A stretch of 64,000 nucleotides of DNA from a virus: IMG/VR virus record IMGVR_UViG_3300042522_001545, positions 1-64,000 of that record; one strand, 5' to 3'. How positions within the stretch are numbered: the first letter of the stretch is position 1; the number at the start of each line of letters is the position of its first letter. Below the pieces are notes generated by a model, which saw only the letters and a program-made list of their open reading frames with translations, was not told where the DNA came from and did no database searches. This document shows positions 24,704-32,951 of the stretch, one piece after another. A program made the translations under genes and the position numbers.

Positions 24704-25096
24704 ATGAATTTTACAGAAAGTTTCCAAGAGTTTAGTAGTAGATTGAGCACAATGGACTTGGCTCTATATGCTGGTGTTGGTATCGTACTATGGGTTATGT
24801 TTAAGGATAAGCTTAATCCAGTACAAAAGCTATTAGGTTCTATGATTGAAAAACTCAGAGGAGCAACAGACAATACTTCTCTCCCAGTAGTAAATGTTCC
24901 TGCTGTTTCTCCTGTTGTTGTTCCAAAGAAAACAGATTCAGAAGATACATTTTTTAAGCTAGTAGTTTCATGGAAGCAAACTCGTGATCTTGCTGTTCAG
25001 AGCGGATGTTCTGAAGCTGTTAAGGTAGCAGACCAGATGTTCCCATATTTAAGTCCCAATGTATGCAGTAAACAAAATGAGGATAAGGTATCATGA
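24704..25096 (+). CDS. Membrane-anchored hypothetical protein, 130 aa
   Basis: A 130-residue protein with one N-terminal membrane segment (MDLALYAGVGIVLWVMF, about residues 17-33). A Pro/Val-rich linker (VVNVPAVSPVVVPKK) and a soluble helical domain with a CSEAVKVADQMFPYL block follow. GAGAGG precedes the ATG. It overlaps the next membrane-anchored gene by 4 bases. The pair looks like a coupled inner-membrane set; function unknown. Confidence 0.6.
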   Translation: MNFTESFQEFSSRLSTMDLALYAGVGIVLWVMFKDKLNPVQKLLGSMIEKLRGATDNTSLPVVNVPAVSPVVVPKKTDSEDTFFKLVVSWKQTRDLAVQSGCSEAVKVADQMFPYLSPNVCSKQNEDKVS

Positions 25097-25584
25097 ATCA
25101 AAAAAACGTACTACTAGTATTAGCTGGTCTATTAATTGTTGTTGGTTTGCTTAAGCCAGACTTTTCAAATATTCTTGGTCCAAACAAACCAGCAGTAGTT
25201 GATGTTTTAGAGCTACCAGAACCAACAGACCCAGCCGTCAAAAAAGAAGCAGATGATGTTGTTGTTCTTCTAAAAGAAGCAGGGGCTAAAAACGATGCTA
25301 AAAGACTTAGAGATCTTTACATTGATTTGGCAAAGCTTGTGGAGCTTGATGGAGAAGACGAAGTAGTTAAGAGTACTGAAGAAATTCGTCAAGCAAATAG
25401 CTTAGCTGGTGTGATGCTTAAACTAGACATAAAAGGCAAATATCCAGATTTAGCAAAAGAAGCTAAAGAAGTTGTTGTTGCAGCTATAGGCGATGATCAT
25501 ATTCTACTATCCAAAGAGCTACGAGTTAAAGCTGCAGAAGGTCTTAATGCTTTAGCTTGGGCTTGTAACATGGGATCAAAATAA
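25093..25584 (+). CDS. Membrane-anchored hypothetical protein, 163 aa
   Basis: A 163-residue protein. VLLVLAGLLIVVGLL (residues 6-20) is a signal-anchor helix with no clear cleavage site. The rest is an acidic Ala/Val/Lys-rich soluble domain of regular helices. It is coupled to the papain-like protease by a TAATG overlap, which suggests joint action in the cell envelope. No family recognised. Confidence 0.6.
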   Translation: MNQKNVLLVLAGLLIVVGLLKPDFSNILGPNKPAVVDVLELPEPTDPAVKKEADDVVVLLKEAGAKNDAKRLRDLYIDLAKLVELDGEDEVVKSTEEIRQANSLAGVMLKLDIKGKYPDLAKEAKEVVVAAIGDDHILLSKELRVKAAEGLNALAWACNMGSK

Positions 25585-26507
25585 TGCCACGATATACTCC
25601 AAAAGAATTATATGACAATTATCGTAAGGGTTTTAGCGGTTGTTTATTTGAACAGCATGTGTTTGATCACTTAATGGAAACTTCCAAGTATCCATTATTT
25701 GGAGATGCTAGTAAAAAAATTAGTGGTAGTGGCAAAGGTAAGCTTTCAACACCATACAAAAGTGTGTTAAAGTTTGATAAACATCCTTATAATGAAAGAC
25801 AAACTACTGGAGATTGTGTTAGTCACGGAACGCGAAATGCTTGTGATGTAACCCGAGCTGTAGAAATAGATATACATAATGAGAGAGAGGATTGGATAGC
25901 AAGGGGTGCAACAGAAGCTATCTATGGATATAGAGGGTTTAGTGGACAGGGTATGAGTTGTGCTAGAGCAGCTGAATTTGTTAGTAAGGTTGGTGGTCTT
26001 GTAGTGAGAAAGAATTATGGTTTTGTAGATTTCAGTAAATATAATGGTAATTTAGGGGCGGGCTGGGGCGGTAGAGGTCTTCCAGATAAAGTACTAGATC
26101 TCTCTAACGATCACCAGATCAAGACTGCTTCATTAATACGAACAGTAGAAGAAGCCCGTGATGCTTTAGCTAATGGTTATGGATTAGCTGTATGCTCTAA
26201 TTATGGATTTAGCAATACTAGAGATAAAAAGGGATTTGCTAGAACATCTGGTAACTGGGGTCATTGTATGGCCTGGATAGCTTGTGATGATACTGGTAGT
26301 GAACCAGCTTTTCTCGTTCAAAATAGCTGGGGTAAATGGAATGATGGTGGACATCCAGAATGGGGTCCTATTCCAGAAGGGTCGTTTTTAATCCACGCTG
26401 ATGTTGCTGCTGGAATGCTATCTGCTAATGGCTCTTATGCTTTTAGTGGTTTTGATGGCTTTCCTTTACAAAAACTACCGAGCTACGGATTCGAAGATTA
26501 TCTATAA
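25584..26507 (+). CDS. Papain-like (C1-type) cysteine protease
   Basis: A 307-residue protein with a papain-fold catalytic triad. The nucleophile lies in RQTTGDCVSHGTRNA (Cys78), with a Gln upstream. His227 lies in NWGHCMAWIA and Asn247 in FLVQNSWGKW; the C-terminal Asn block NSWG is diagnostic of C1 peptidases. There is no long inhibitory pro-region and no signal peptide, so secretion would need the holin-type route or packaging in the virion. C1 enzymes are unusual in phage lysis regions. Envelope peptide cleavage or virion processing are both possible. Confidence 0.78.
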   Translation: MPRYTPKELYDNYRKGFSGCLFEQHVFDHLMETSKYPLFGDASKKISGSGKGKLSTPYKSVLKFDKHPYNERQTTGDCVSHGTRNACDVTRAVEIDIHNEREDWIARGATEAIYGYRGFSGQGMSCARAAEFVSKVGGLVVRKNYGFVDFSKYNGNLGAGWGGRGLPDKVLDLSNDHQIKTASLIRTVEEARDALANGYGLAVCSNYGFSNTRDKKGFARTSGNWGHCMAWIACDDTGSEPAFLVQNSWGKWNDGGHPEWGPIPEGSFLIHADVAAGMLSANGSYAFSGFDGFPLQKLPSYGFEDYL

Positions 26508-26593
26508 GAAAACTGACCGCCACAGGAGTAATAATACTATGGGGCGGATTTATCTACGACATAATCAAAGATTATATCCAGGATAGATTTTAG
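26504..26593 (+). CDS. Possible 29-aa membrane peptide with non-ATG start
   Basis: Overlapping the end of the protease gene, the +2 frame reads RKLTATGVIILWGGFIYDII then a charged tail. That is a plausible single membrane helix, consistent with the surrounding gene type. The only starts available are rare codons (ATA at 26504, CTG at 26513), so this is weak. A competing 15-codon frame with ATG at 26539 does have GGAGT at good spacing. Confidence 0.2.
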   Translation: MRKLTATGVIILWGGFIYDIIKDYIQDRF

Positions 26594-26760
26594 CAATCTC
26601 CTAAATTGGCCCAACAAGTTTCGAAGTCGCCGTAGCATATGCCATCAATATTGGCACACATAGCCTCTCCAAAATTGTCGCAGGTCCCCCACGAATTGCA
26701 GCAATAACACGGTTTCCCATTCAAAACACTATAAATCGGTCCATCATTATCATATGTCAT
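26590..26760 (-). CDS. Cys-rich miniprotein on the opposite strand
   Basis: A 56-residue protein with nine cysteines (CYCC near residue 18, then single Cys at roughly regular spacing up to the terminal DC) and many Gly, Asp, Trp and Tyr. ATG 26760 is preceded by AAAAAGG at good spacing; a longer in-frame ATG at 26802 is less supported. It is the only minus-strand gene after 3289 and has its own GGTGTAT box (26840-26816) about 79 bases upstream. No signal peptide. A metal-binding or disulfide-rich role is possible; no family recognised. Confidence 0.55.
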   Translation of the reverse strand: MTYDNDGPIYSVLNGKPCYCCNSWGTCDNFGEAMCANIDGICYGDFETCWANLGDC

Positions 26761-26815
26761 AAAGTTAGCCTTTTTAAAATTTACATTAGAAGTTACCCCC
26801 AATTAGAGGGTTGAA

Positions 26816-26841
26816 TGTATCATAATAAAGGATACACCTAA
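26816..26841 (-). promoter_or_regulatory. GGTGTAT box 7, minus strand
   Basis: On the minus strand TTAGGTGTATCC is followed by TTTATTATGATACA. TGTATC and GATACA form a 6-bp inverted repeat with a 9-base spacer. It is the divergent partner of box 5 and faces the Cys-rich miniprotein. Confidence 0.55.
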
Positions 26842-26860
26842 AAAACAAACTAAATTATAA

Positions 26861-26882
26861 TTGGTGTATTTATACTATAATC
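26861..26882 (+). promoter_or_regulatory. GGTGTAT box 5
   Basis: TTGGTGTATTTATACTATAA at 26861; TATAAT begins 13 bases after the GG of the box. It is 45 bases before ATG 26908. With box 7 it forms a divergent promoter pair in the 26761-26907 gap. Confidence 0.6.
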
Positions 26883-26907
26883 CTTCCTTTCTACAGAGAT
26901 TATTTCT

Positions 26908-27090
26908 ATGAGATTAATAGATAGAATAGCTCTAAATAGAGCAATACAAATGCTTCTAAATTTTATTTTGGCTATTATCAAGATATTTAATAAAAATTCT
27001 CCTGAGAATAAGCCAGATGGTCCTGTTAAGCCAAAACCAAAAAAACCTTTAAGAGATTTGGTAGACAATATTCTTCCATGGAGAAAATAA
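26908..27090 (+). CDS. Small amphipathic/membrane protein, 60 aa
   Basis: A 60-residue protein. A basic N-terminus leads into ALNRAIQMLLNFILAIIKIF, a likely membrane-associated helix, then a Pro/Lys-rich segment (DGPVKPKPKKPLRDL) ending LPWRK. It is the first gene after GGTGTAT box 5 and ends 1 base before the next gene. The composition recalls small antiholin or membrane-active phage peptides, but no family is recognised. Confidence 0.6.
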   Translation: MRLIDRIALNRAIQMLLNFILAIIKIFNKNSPENKPDGPVKPKPKKPLRDLVDNILPWRK

Positions 27091-27091
27091 A

Positions 27092-27451
27092 ATGAATAAA
27101 TTATTTGTTGGTTTATTCTGTGTTAGTTTGTTGTTTGCTGAGTCTAGTTACTATGGCTCCACAACAGCCCCTGTGACTCTTGCTGGAGGCATTATTAAAG
27201 CCAAGCATGTACAGGAAGTCACCCAAAAGTATAAAAGAAAAGATTGTCCAATTTGCAAGGGTAAGGGTTGGTATATGAGTGGTGATGGTATTCTTAAAAT
27301 TGATTGCACATATTGTGAAATTGATAAAGGTTCTCTTTCTGTGGGACCAATCAAATCAATTACTCCATCAGCTCCTCCAATCAAGATATACTCAGCTCCA
27401 ATAAATTGCCCAGACGGAAACTGTCCAATTCCCAAAACACCAAGGAGATAA
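27092..27451 (+). CDS. Exported protein with DnaJ-like Zn-finger motif
   Basis: A 119-residue protein. Residues 1-16 form a signal peptide (KLFVGLFCVSLLFA) with likely cleavage after LFA. DCPICKGKGWYMSGDG near residue 51 and DCTYCE near residue 70 form a CxxCxGxG ... CxxC pair, like one half of a DnaJ zinc finger. The remainder is Pro/Ile-rich and ends with CPDGNCPIPK. An exported Zn-finger protein is unusual in a phage. The target is unknown; envelope localisation is inferred. Confidence 0.65.
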   Translation: MNKLFVGLFCVSLLFAESSYYGSTTAPVTLAGGIIKAKHVQEVTQKYKRKDCPICKGKGWYMSGDGILKIDCTYCEIDKGSLSVGPIKSITPSAPPIKIYSAPINCPDGNCPIPKTPRR

Positions 27452-27456
27452 ATACT

Positions 27457-27855
27457 ATGGCTGATAATGAAAAACTCAAAGCTATAGCTATTAAAATTTT
27501 AGAAAAGTCTACTGTACCTAAAGACGATATGTACGGATTTGCTATTGTTACTATTTTAATGATGATAAGCATAATACTAACATGTGTAAGAATACTACAA
27601 GAATGTAATAAGAATAAACTAACCTCCCAATCTACAGCACAAGATAAATATTCAATGTATGGTGAACAAATAAAAACCTTTAGTTCAAGAAAAGGTTGGT
27701 TTACTAAAATGAGAATTAAAAAAATTCTTCGTAGAGAAATGAACAAAGAAGATTATAATAAATACTCATTAAGTATTCTGGATGCTTTGTTAGAAACAGG
27801 AGAAATTCTCACGGATGATGAGATTCAAACACTAGTGGAGAATGCCAATGTTTAA
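27457..27855 (+). CDS. Membrane hypothetical protein, 132 aa
   Basis: A 132-residue protein with one membrane helix (YGFAIVTILMMISIILTCV, about residues 26-44), flanked by a helical N-terminal segment and a basic soluble C-terminal half with acidic end (ETGEILTDDEIQTLVENANV). ATG 27457 has GGAG at good spacing; a longer in-frame start at 27406 overlaps the previous gene and lacks one. It overlaps the GlsB-like gene. No family recognised. Confidence 0.6.
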   Translation: MADNEKLKAIAIKILEKSTVPKDDMYGFAIVTILMMISIILTCVRILQECNKNKLTSQSTAQDKYSMYGEQIKTFSSRKGWFTKMRIKKILRREMNKEDYNKYSLSILDALLETGEILTDDEIQTLVENANV

Positions 27856-28099
27856 TATATTAGTATGGTGTGTCTATGGTTTATTCGTTGGATCTATCGC
27901 TAAGAGCCTAGTTCCTGGCGAAGAAAATTTCGGCTTTGTTAAAACCGTAGCTCTAGGAGTTGCAGGATCTTACATGGGCGGAGCCATATTATATATGATT
28001 GGTCAATATAGTAGCCTAAGTCCAGCAGGTATTTTTATGGGTGTTGCTGGTGCGACATTATCTCTTGTGCTTTATAATAAAATTACGACTAGTAAATAG
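27848..28099 (+). CDS. GlsB/YeaQ/YmgE-family membrane protein
   Basis: An 83-residue protein with three membrane helices in the GlsB/YeaQ/YmgE (transglycosylase-associated) pattern. It has WCVYGLFVGSIAKSLVPG near the start, GVAGSYMGGAIL in the middle and GIFMGVAGATLSLVLY at the end. ATG 27848 is chosen because GGAG lies 7 bases upstream; ATG 27842 is too close to it. Members are stress-related in bacteria; why a phage carries one is unclear. Confidence 0.75.
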   Translation: MFNILVWCVYGLFVGSIAKSLVPGEENFGFVKTVALGVAGSYMGGAILYMIGQYSSLSPAGIFMGVAGATLSLVLYNKITTSK

Positions 28100-28108
28100 T
28101 ATTTCCTT

Positions 28109-29032
28109 ATGGTCGATGTTTATCTGTGGCTGTATCATATAGATTTATGGGATGAATTTTATAGTCTGTTGTCTCCAATAAAAGAAAATATTGTTCTTCA
28201 TCTTGGACTATGCCATGATACTCAGACTAAAGAAGTAATTTATTTAGCAGAACGCGGCTTTCCACATCTAAAAATCAGTCACTATCCTAATGCCGGTGCT
28301 GATATTCTATCGTTCATTAATGATTTTGTTAATAATTCTTGTAAACAAGATATATTTCTAAAAATTCATTCTAAAAAAAGTATACTAATGAATAAAATAG
28401 AGTGGAGAAAAGTTCTTCTTCATTCTTTAATAGGAAATAATGGAAATAATTTTTATACTAACATTAATCGATTACAAAAACACGAAAAAATTGGCTTAAT
28501 TAGCCATCGTGCTCTGCTCTTCAAAAATCAAGAGGGTCCAAACTCTAACAAAATTGATGAGATCCTACAATATTATCAAATACCCAAAGAGAGCATAAAA
28601 AATAGAGTGTTCGCTGCTGGTACTATGTTTATGGGTAAAAGTAGTCTGTACAACAATTTTTTAAATAAGGGCTCTATAAGTTATCTAGATCCCCTTCTGA
28701 GACAAGAAGTCGGATATGTCAGAGACAATAAAGGAGCTACATACTCTCATAGTCTAGAAAGAATATTTGGCTATATATGTGAGCACTACGGTTTACTAAC
28801 AGACTATGCAAAATATCAAACTATTCGTGTAATAAATACCAAATCTCCAACGAATAAACTGCATTTGTCTATAACAAATAGTGGATATGTTTTTTTAGAA
28901 GAGGATATTCAAGTAAGAGGTAGACTATTGCATAGAGATGAGGGCACATTTACTATAGTTTGGAATCATTTAACCAAACCACACACTAGAAAATATGTAA
29001 AAATAGCCAATAATACATATATAGGATCATGA
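28109..29032 (+). CDS. Rhamnan synthesis protein F-like glycosyltransferase
   Basis: A 307-residue protein of the RgpF type (PF05045). It has YPNAGADILSFI near residue 60 (the 'N.G.Di..fl' block), IFLKIHSKKS near residue 82 ('ilKlHtKKs'), and RKVLLHSLIG. VFAAGTMFMGKSSL near residue 167 ('aGtmFw') and HSLERIFGYI near residue 215 follow. RgpF proteins add rhamnose or related deoxysugars. A C-terminal beta-rich tail of about 60 residues is extra. It is the first gene of the second glycan island. Confidence 0.8.
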   Translation: MVDVYLWLYHIDLWDEFYSLLSPIKENIVLHLGLCHDTQTKEVIYLAERGFPHLKISHYPNAGADILSFINDFVNNSCKQDIFLKIHSKKSILMNKIEWRKVLLHSLIGNNGNNFYTNINRLQKHEKIGLISHRALLFKNQEGPNSNKIDEILQYYQIPKESIKNRVFAAGTMFMGKSSLYNNFLNKGSISYLDPLLRQEVGYVRDNKGATYSHSLERIFGYICEHYGLLTDYAKYQTIRVINTKSPTNKLHLSITNSGYVFLEEDIQVRGRLLHRDEGTFTIVWNHLTKPHTRKYVKIANNTYIGS

Positions 29033-30930
29033 CTCATAAGTGGATCAGTAGTCATCTCATAGAAAAAGAGGTGCAAAAATATATACATCTACTTCCTAAA
29101 AATTTTGACTGGCAGTATTATTTAGAGCAAAATCAAGATTTAAATCTAGCAGGAATAAACAACGAGAAAAGTGCTATTGAGCATTTTCTATTCTTTGGAA
29201 ATAGAGAAAAAAGGATCTTTGCTCGGTCAAGGGTAATAGAAACAGATGCTGACCAGTATGCAGAAATATTATCTAGTATCAATAAAAAAATATTGATTAA
29301 AATTCCAACTCTTAGTAGACCAAAACAGTTATTAGATTCTATTAAGTCTTTTTCAGAGAATGCTCAAAATAAAGATAATATTCATTTTATTGTTACTGTT
29401 GACAATAATGATATTTTAACGAATAATCCTAAAATTATTGCTAAATTAAATTCTTATGATAATCTGACTATTTGTTATGCGGACACCAGATCAAAAATAG
29501 AAGCGTACAATCTACATATAGATCATGTTCAATTTGATATACTAATATTATCTTCTGATGACATGATAGTAACAAAATATGGATATGATCAAATTATTAT
29601 CGATAATATGATTAAACATTTTCCAGGATTAGACGGAGTATTATGGTTTGATACAGGAGATAATAAAAAAACTAATACCTTAGCAATTATCGGCAATAAA
29701 CTTTATAATCAAATTAAACCCATATACAACCCCTGTTACACTGGATACTATTGTGATGATGAATTTAGTCAGATAGCGTTTAAATTAGGAAAGATGGTTA
29801 GAGTTGATCAAGAAATTATTAAGCATAATATACCCGATCACTTAAATATGTCTAACGACACAACTTATCTAAAAAGCTTATCCTATGGATCTAAAGACAG
29901 GACTATTTATAAGATTAGAAAAAAAATACAGTTTGATATTCCAGGAGTAGAACCACTACCGTCTTGTCATAATATTCCTAAAGAATTTATGCTGGCCAAA
30001 AGAAACAAAAACTGGCCTAACTTTTGGCTAGCACCAGAGACTAGATACGATGACCCTATTAGCTCAATGGATATATATGCTATAGAACAGATGGATAAAA
30101 CTGTAGCCAACATGGATAAAACAGAGTTCGTAGGCTTTGCTAAAAACTATTTCAGAGATTTTAGATGGACTATTCCTCCTGTTATTCATCAAATATGGAT
30201 CGGTGGACCAATACCCATACCAATTAAAAAGATGATGAAAACTTTTTCTGTAGATTATATGAAACAGTATCCTGGTTTTAGATATATTTTATGGGATGAT
30301 GCAAAGTTGAAGAATCTCAAGATGATCAATAGGGATCTTTTTGACAAAGAAACACAATACGATTGTAAGTCCGATATTGCTAGAGTAGAAATCTTAAATC
30401 AGTTTGGTGGTATTTTTATAGATTCTGATACTATATGGTTAGGTGATAAATCTTTATTGAGTATCCAGCACCTAACATCTTACGGAATACTAATTGCTTA
30501 TGAAAAAACAGGAAAAAAAATAGGCAAAGGATATTTAAATGAGAACACAACACGGTGTGCCAATGGGGTTTTTGGTGCAACAATACAGAATCCAATTATA
30601 GCTTATCTTATTGGTCAAATGAGAATTTCATATGATAATAATAGAAAACATGGAGTTGTAGCGGCAACTGGGCCAGATTTTGTTCAGTCTGTGTTTGATT
30701 CTTTGCAATCAGATATTAGTGTCAATATATTAAATCATAAATATTTTTACCCTTCTTGGTGGTGTGTAAATAAACAAAATAATCCTGAATATCATGAATT
30801 TGTAAAAGATAGCTTTTTAAGTAAAAAGGGATTGATTAAAAAATATCCAGAAGCTATACTTTTCCATAAGGGCTGGACATCTGCTAAAAATAAGGACTCG
30901 GCACCGGCCAAAGAAAGTACAGAAAAATGA
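29029..30930 (+). CDS. Three-part protein: target-like domain, GT2-like and GT32-like
   Basis: A 633-residue multidomain protein. Residues 20-65 (FDWQYYLEQNQDLNLAGI then HFLFFGNREKRIF) are the small 'Y...N.DL......A..H...fG..E.R' domain common in glycan enzymes. Residues 80-270 look like a GT-A domain (ILIKIPTLSRPKQLLDSIK; ILSSDDMIV). Residues 375-600 are a GT32 domain (VIHQIWIGGPIPIPIKK; DCKSDIARVEIL; GGIFIDSDTIWL, with DSD metal site). Two transfers by one chain are likely. It overlaps both neighbours by 4 bases. Confidence 0.75.
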   Translation: MTHKWISSHLIEKEVQKYIHLLPKNFDWQYYLEQNQDLNLAGINNEKSAIEHFLFFGNREKRIFARSRVIETDADQYAEILSSINKKILIKIPTLSRPKQLLDSIKSFSENAQNKDNIHFIVTVDNNDILTNNPKIIAKLNSYDNLTICYADTRSKIEAYNLHIDHVQFDILILSSDDMIVTKYGYDQIIIDNMIKHFPGLDGVLWFDTGDNKKTNTLAIIGNKLYNQIKPIYNPCYTGYYCDDEFSQIAFKLGKMVRVDQEIIKHNIPDHLNMSNDTTYLKSLSYGSKDRTIYKIRKKIQFDIPGVEPLPSCHNIPKEFMLAKRNKNWPNFWLAPETRYDDPISSMDIYAIEQMDKTVANMDKTEFVGFAKNYFRDFRWTIPPVIHQIWIGGPIPIPIKKMMKTFSVDYMKQYPGFRYILWDDAKLKNLKMINRDLFDKETQYDCKSDIARVEILNQFGGIFIDSDTIWLGDKSLLSIQHLTSYGILIAYEKTGKKIGKGYLNENTTRCANGVFGATIQNPIIAYLIGQMRISYDNNRKHGVVAATGPDFVQSVFDSLQSDISVNILNHKYFYPSWWCVNKQNNPEYHEFVKDSFLSKKGLIKKYPEAILFHKGWTSAKNKDSAPAKESTEK

Positions 30931-31754
30931 ATATTGTTACAATTATGAACTATGACTGGTCAAAAAAACAAAGTTTTGACCTATGTTACACTTGGATCAA
31001 ACAATGTAAAATATGGCTATCTAAATATGACACAGTATATATTTATAGTTTTAAACCTCTTCCAGATGGTCTCAAAAAATCCATACTATCTTCTGATACC
31101 TGTGTTTTTAAATCTGTGATAGTCAAAAAATTTGCTCACACAGAAAGTATTCATTTTGGTTGCGAAGCACACATGGTAATTTCTAACCATAACTTCTTAT
31201 TTAAACTATATAATACTACTCAAATTAATTTTCCTTTTTTGTTTATGGATTGTGATGCATTTATAGTAGGATCAATAGACAAGTTAAACAGTATTTTTGA
31301 AACCACCAAAGATCAAATTTTTTTCTTGGACCATGAACCAAACATACCAGCAGAAACAATTTTTCTACCTCCGTTTATTAATTCTGGTGTGTTCATTATG
31401 AATGATCCAAAACATCTAATATATAACTGGGATAAAATTTATAGATTTGCTATGTCTATCAATTTTATTCCTAGGTTTCATAATTCTAATCAAATTATAC
31501 CGGGAACTGATCAGTCTATAATCAAAAGCTATTTAGACCACATCAAATATGACTACTCACACAAAAACTTCACTATTGACCACAACACGGCCGGATCTAT
31601 GATAAATGAATGGTACAGAAATAAAGAAAACAAACTACAAACTACTCTTAAAAACGACCCTTCCACCACATGTAAAATAGTGCATTACTGGGGGAAAAAT
31701 AAAAATATTCTATTTAATAGTCCTCTCATAGTAGAAGAAAAGGTCTCTTCATAA
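30927..31754 (+). CDS. GT8-like glycosyltransferase
   Basis: A 275-residue protein. FPFLFMDCDAFIVGSIDKL near residue 101 carries a DCD metal site followed by the typical 'v..idkL' segment. FINSGVFIMNDPKHL near residue 150 is the 'NsGvfvin' block of GT8 enzymes. GTDQSIIKSYL and the late HYWG complete the pattern. A glucosyl- or galactosyltransferase is expected for the family. It is coupled by 4- and 1-base overlaps to its neighbours. Confidence 0.7.
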   Translation: MNIVTIMNYDWSKKQSFDLCYTWIKQCKIWLSKYDTVYIYSFKPLPDGLKKSILSSDTCVFKSVIVKKFAHTESIHFGCEAHMVISNHNFLFKLYNTTQINFPFLFMDCDAFIVGSIDKLNSIFETTKDQIFFLDHEPNIPAETIFLPPFINSGVFIMNDPKHLIYNWDKIYRFAMSINFIPRFHNSNQIIPGTDQSIIKSYLDHIKYDYSHKNFTIDHNTAGSMINEWYRNKENKLQTTLKNDPSTTCKIVHYWGKNKNILFNSPLIVEEKVSS

Positions 31755-32941
31755 TGACACAGTGTTCAATAGTTATGATGTCTTGGGATAGACCTGAAAA
31801 TATTAATACTATTTTATCCGCATATCAAGAGTATAGTTGCGTTAAAGAAATAATTGTTTGGAATAATAATTCGTTTTTTTATGTCTCTAATTTAAATTTA
31901 TCCAAAGTTAAAACCATTAATTGTAATAGTGATTTTGGATTAAATACTAGATTTATCGGTGCTCTTTTAGCGTCTAATAGATGTGTTATAGTAAACGATG
32001 ACGATATCTTATTATCGGAAAAAAATATAAAAAACCTAATTAATCACTTTGAAAGAGACTATTCTAGAATTTATACTTATGAAGGACGTATTCCTCAAAA
32101 TGGATTATATACCTGTGCTCCGGGGCCAGGAAGAATAGAGAATGTTAAAGAACCAACAGAAGTAGATGTTGTTCTCACTAGAACGACATGCTTCGATAAG
32201 CTATATGCTGTTGAATATTGTAAATTGTCTGATGTTGTTTTTTATGATGTCAACACTAATTTGAATGGAGAAGATATTGTATTTAGTTATATAACAACCC
32301 ACCTATCTGGTAAAAAACCTCTGGTCCTACCAATCCCAGATAAAGACGGATACATTGAGCTTCCTGCTAAAATAGATTCTAAAATTTCAACAAGACCAAA
32401 TTTCACAGATAGAAGAAATACTCTTATTCATAGGTGTGAACTATTATTTCCGTCGCCCAAATATCCCACCCCGGATAGCGATAAAACTGTTTTTTTTGGA
32501 AACGGATTTTATCCATGTGGCTATTATAAGGACTCTTTTGTAGTCAACTCTGATTATAAAAAACTTCTTATCAAAGAAGACCACAGCGGAACGAAATACC
32601 TATCCTGCAATACAACAGGAATATATGATTGGACTATTTTTTATATAGAGACCAATGTTTTAATTAAAAACAGTGACCAAATTATTATCAAAGGATGGAT
32701 GTCAGAACAAGAAATACCTACTGATTTAGAGCTAACATTTATTAATGATGAAACAGAACAAAAAACTCAACGAATAAGAATACCATTCAAAACAGATTTT
32801 GTATCATCATACTCTATTAATATTAAAGATTATATTAGTTGCTCAGAAGACACTATGCTTTCCTCTATCAAATTTATTTTGTATACAAAAAATAGACCAT
32901 GTTCAGAACTTTGTTTATCCGAAATAAGCGTTTTACATTAA
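31754..32941 (+). CDS. GT64-like (exostosin-type) glycosyltransferase with C-terminal domain
   Basis: A 395-residue protein. Residues 1-240 match the GT64 exostosin-like type: SIVMMSWDRPENINTIL, KEIIVWNNNS, RFIGALLASNRCVIVNDDDI with a DDD metal site near residue 78, and LNGEDIVFSY near residue 172. Residues 245-395 are a separate beta-rich domain with no known motif, possibly glycan-binding. GT64 enzymes transfer hexosamines in eukaryotes; in bacteria and phages they appear in surface glycan loci. The donor is not known. Confidence 0.7.
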   Translation: MTQCSIVMMSWDRPENINTILSAYQEYSCVKEIIVWNNNSFFYVSNLNLSKVKTINCNSDFGLNTRFIGALLASNRCVIVNDDDILLSEKNIKNLINHFERDYSRIYTYEGRIPQNGLYTCAPGPGRIENVKEPTEVDVVLTRTTCFDKLYAVEYCKLSDVVFYDVNTNLNGEDIVFSYITTHLSGKKPLVLPIPDKDGYIELPAKIDSKISTRPNFTDRRNTLIHRCELLFPSPKYPTPDSDKTVFFGNGFYPCGYYKDSFVVNSDYKKLLIKEDHSGTKYLSCNTTGIYDWTIFYIETNVLIKNSDQIIIKGWMSEQEIPTDLELTFINDETEQKTQRIRIPFKTDFVSSYSINIKDYISCSEDTMLSSIKFILYTKNRPCSELCLSEISVLH

Positions 32942-32951
32942 GGAGTCAATT

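Noticed and set aside
26539-26586. 15-codon frame with GGAGT upstream
   Set aside because: Too short to support as a gene, and the alternative frame there is more protein-like; kept only as a remark.
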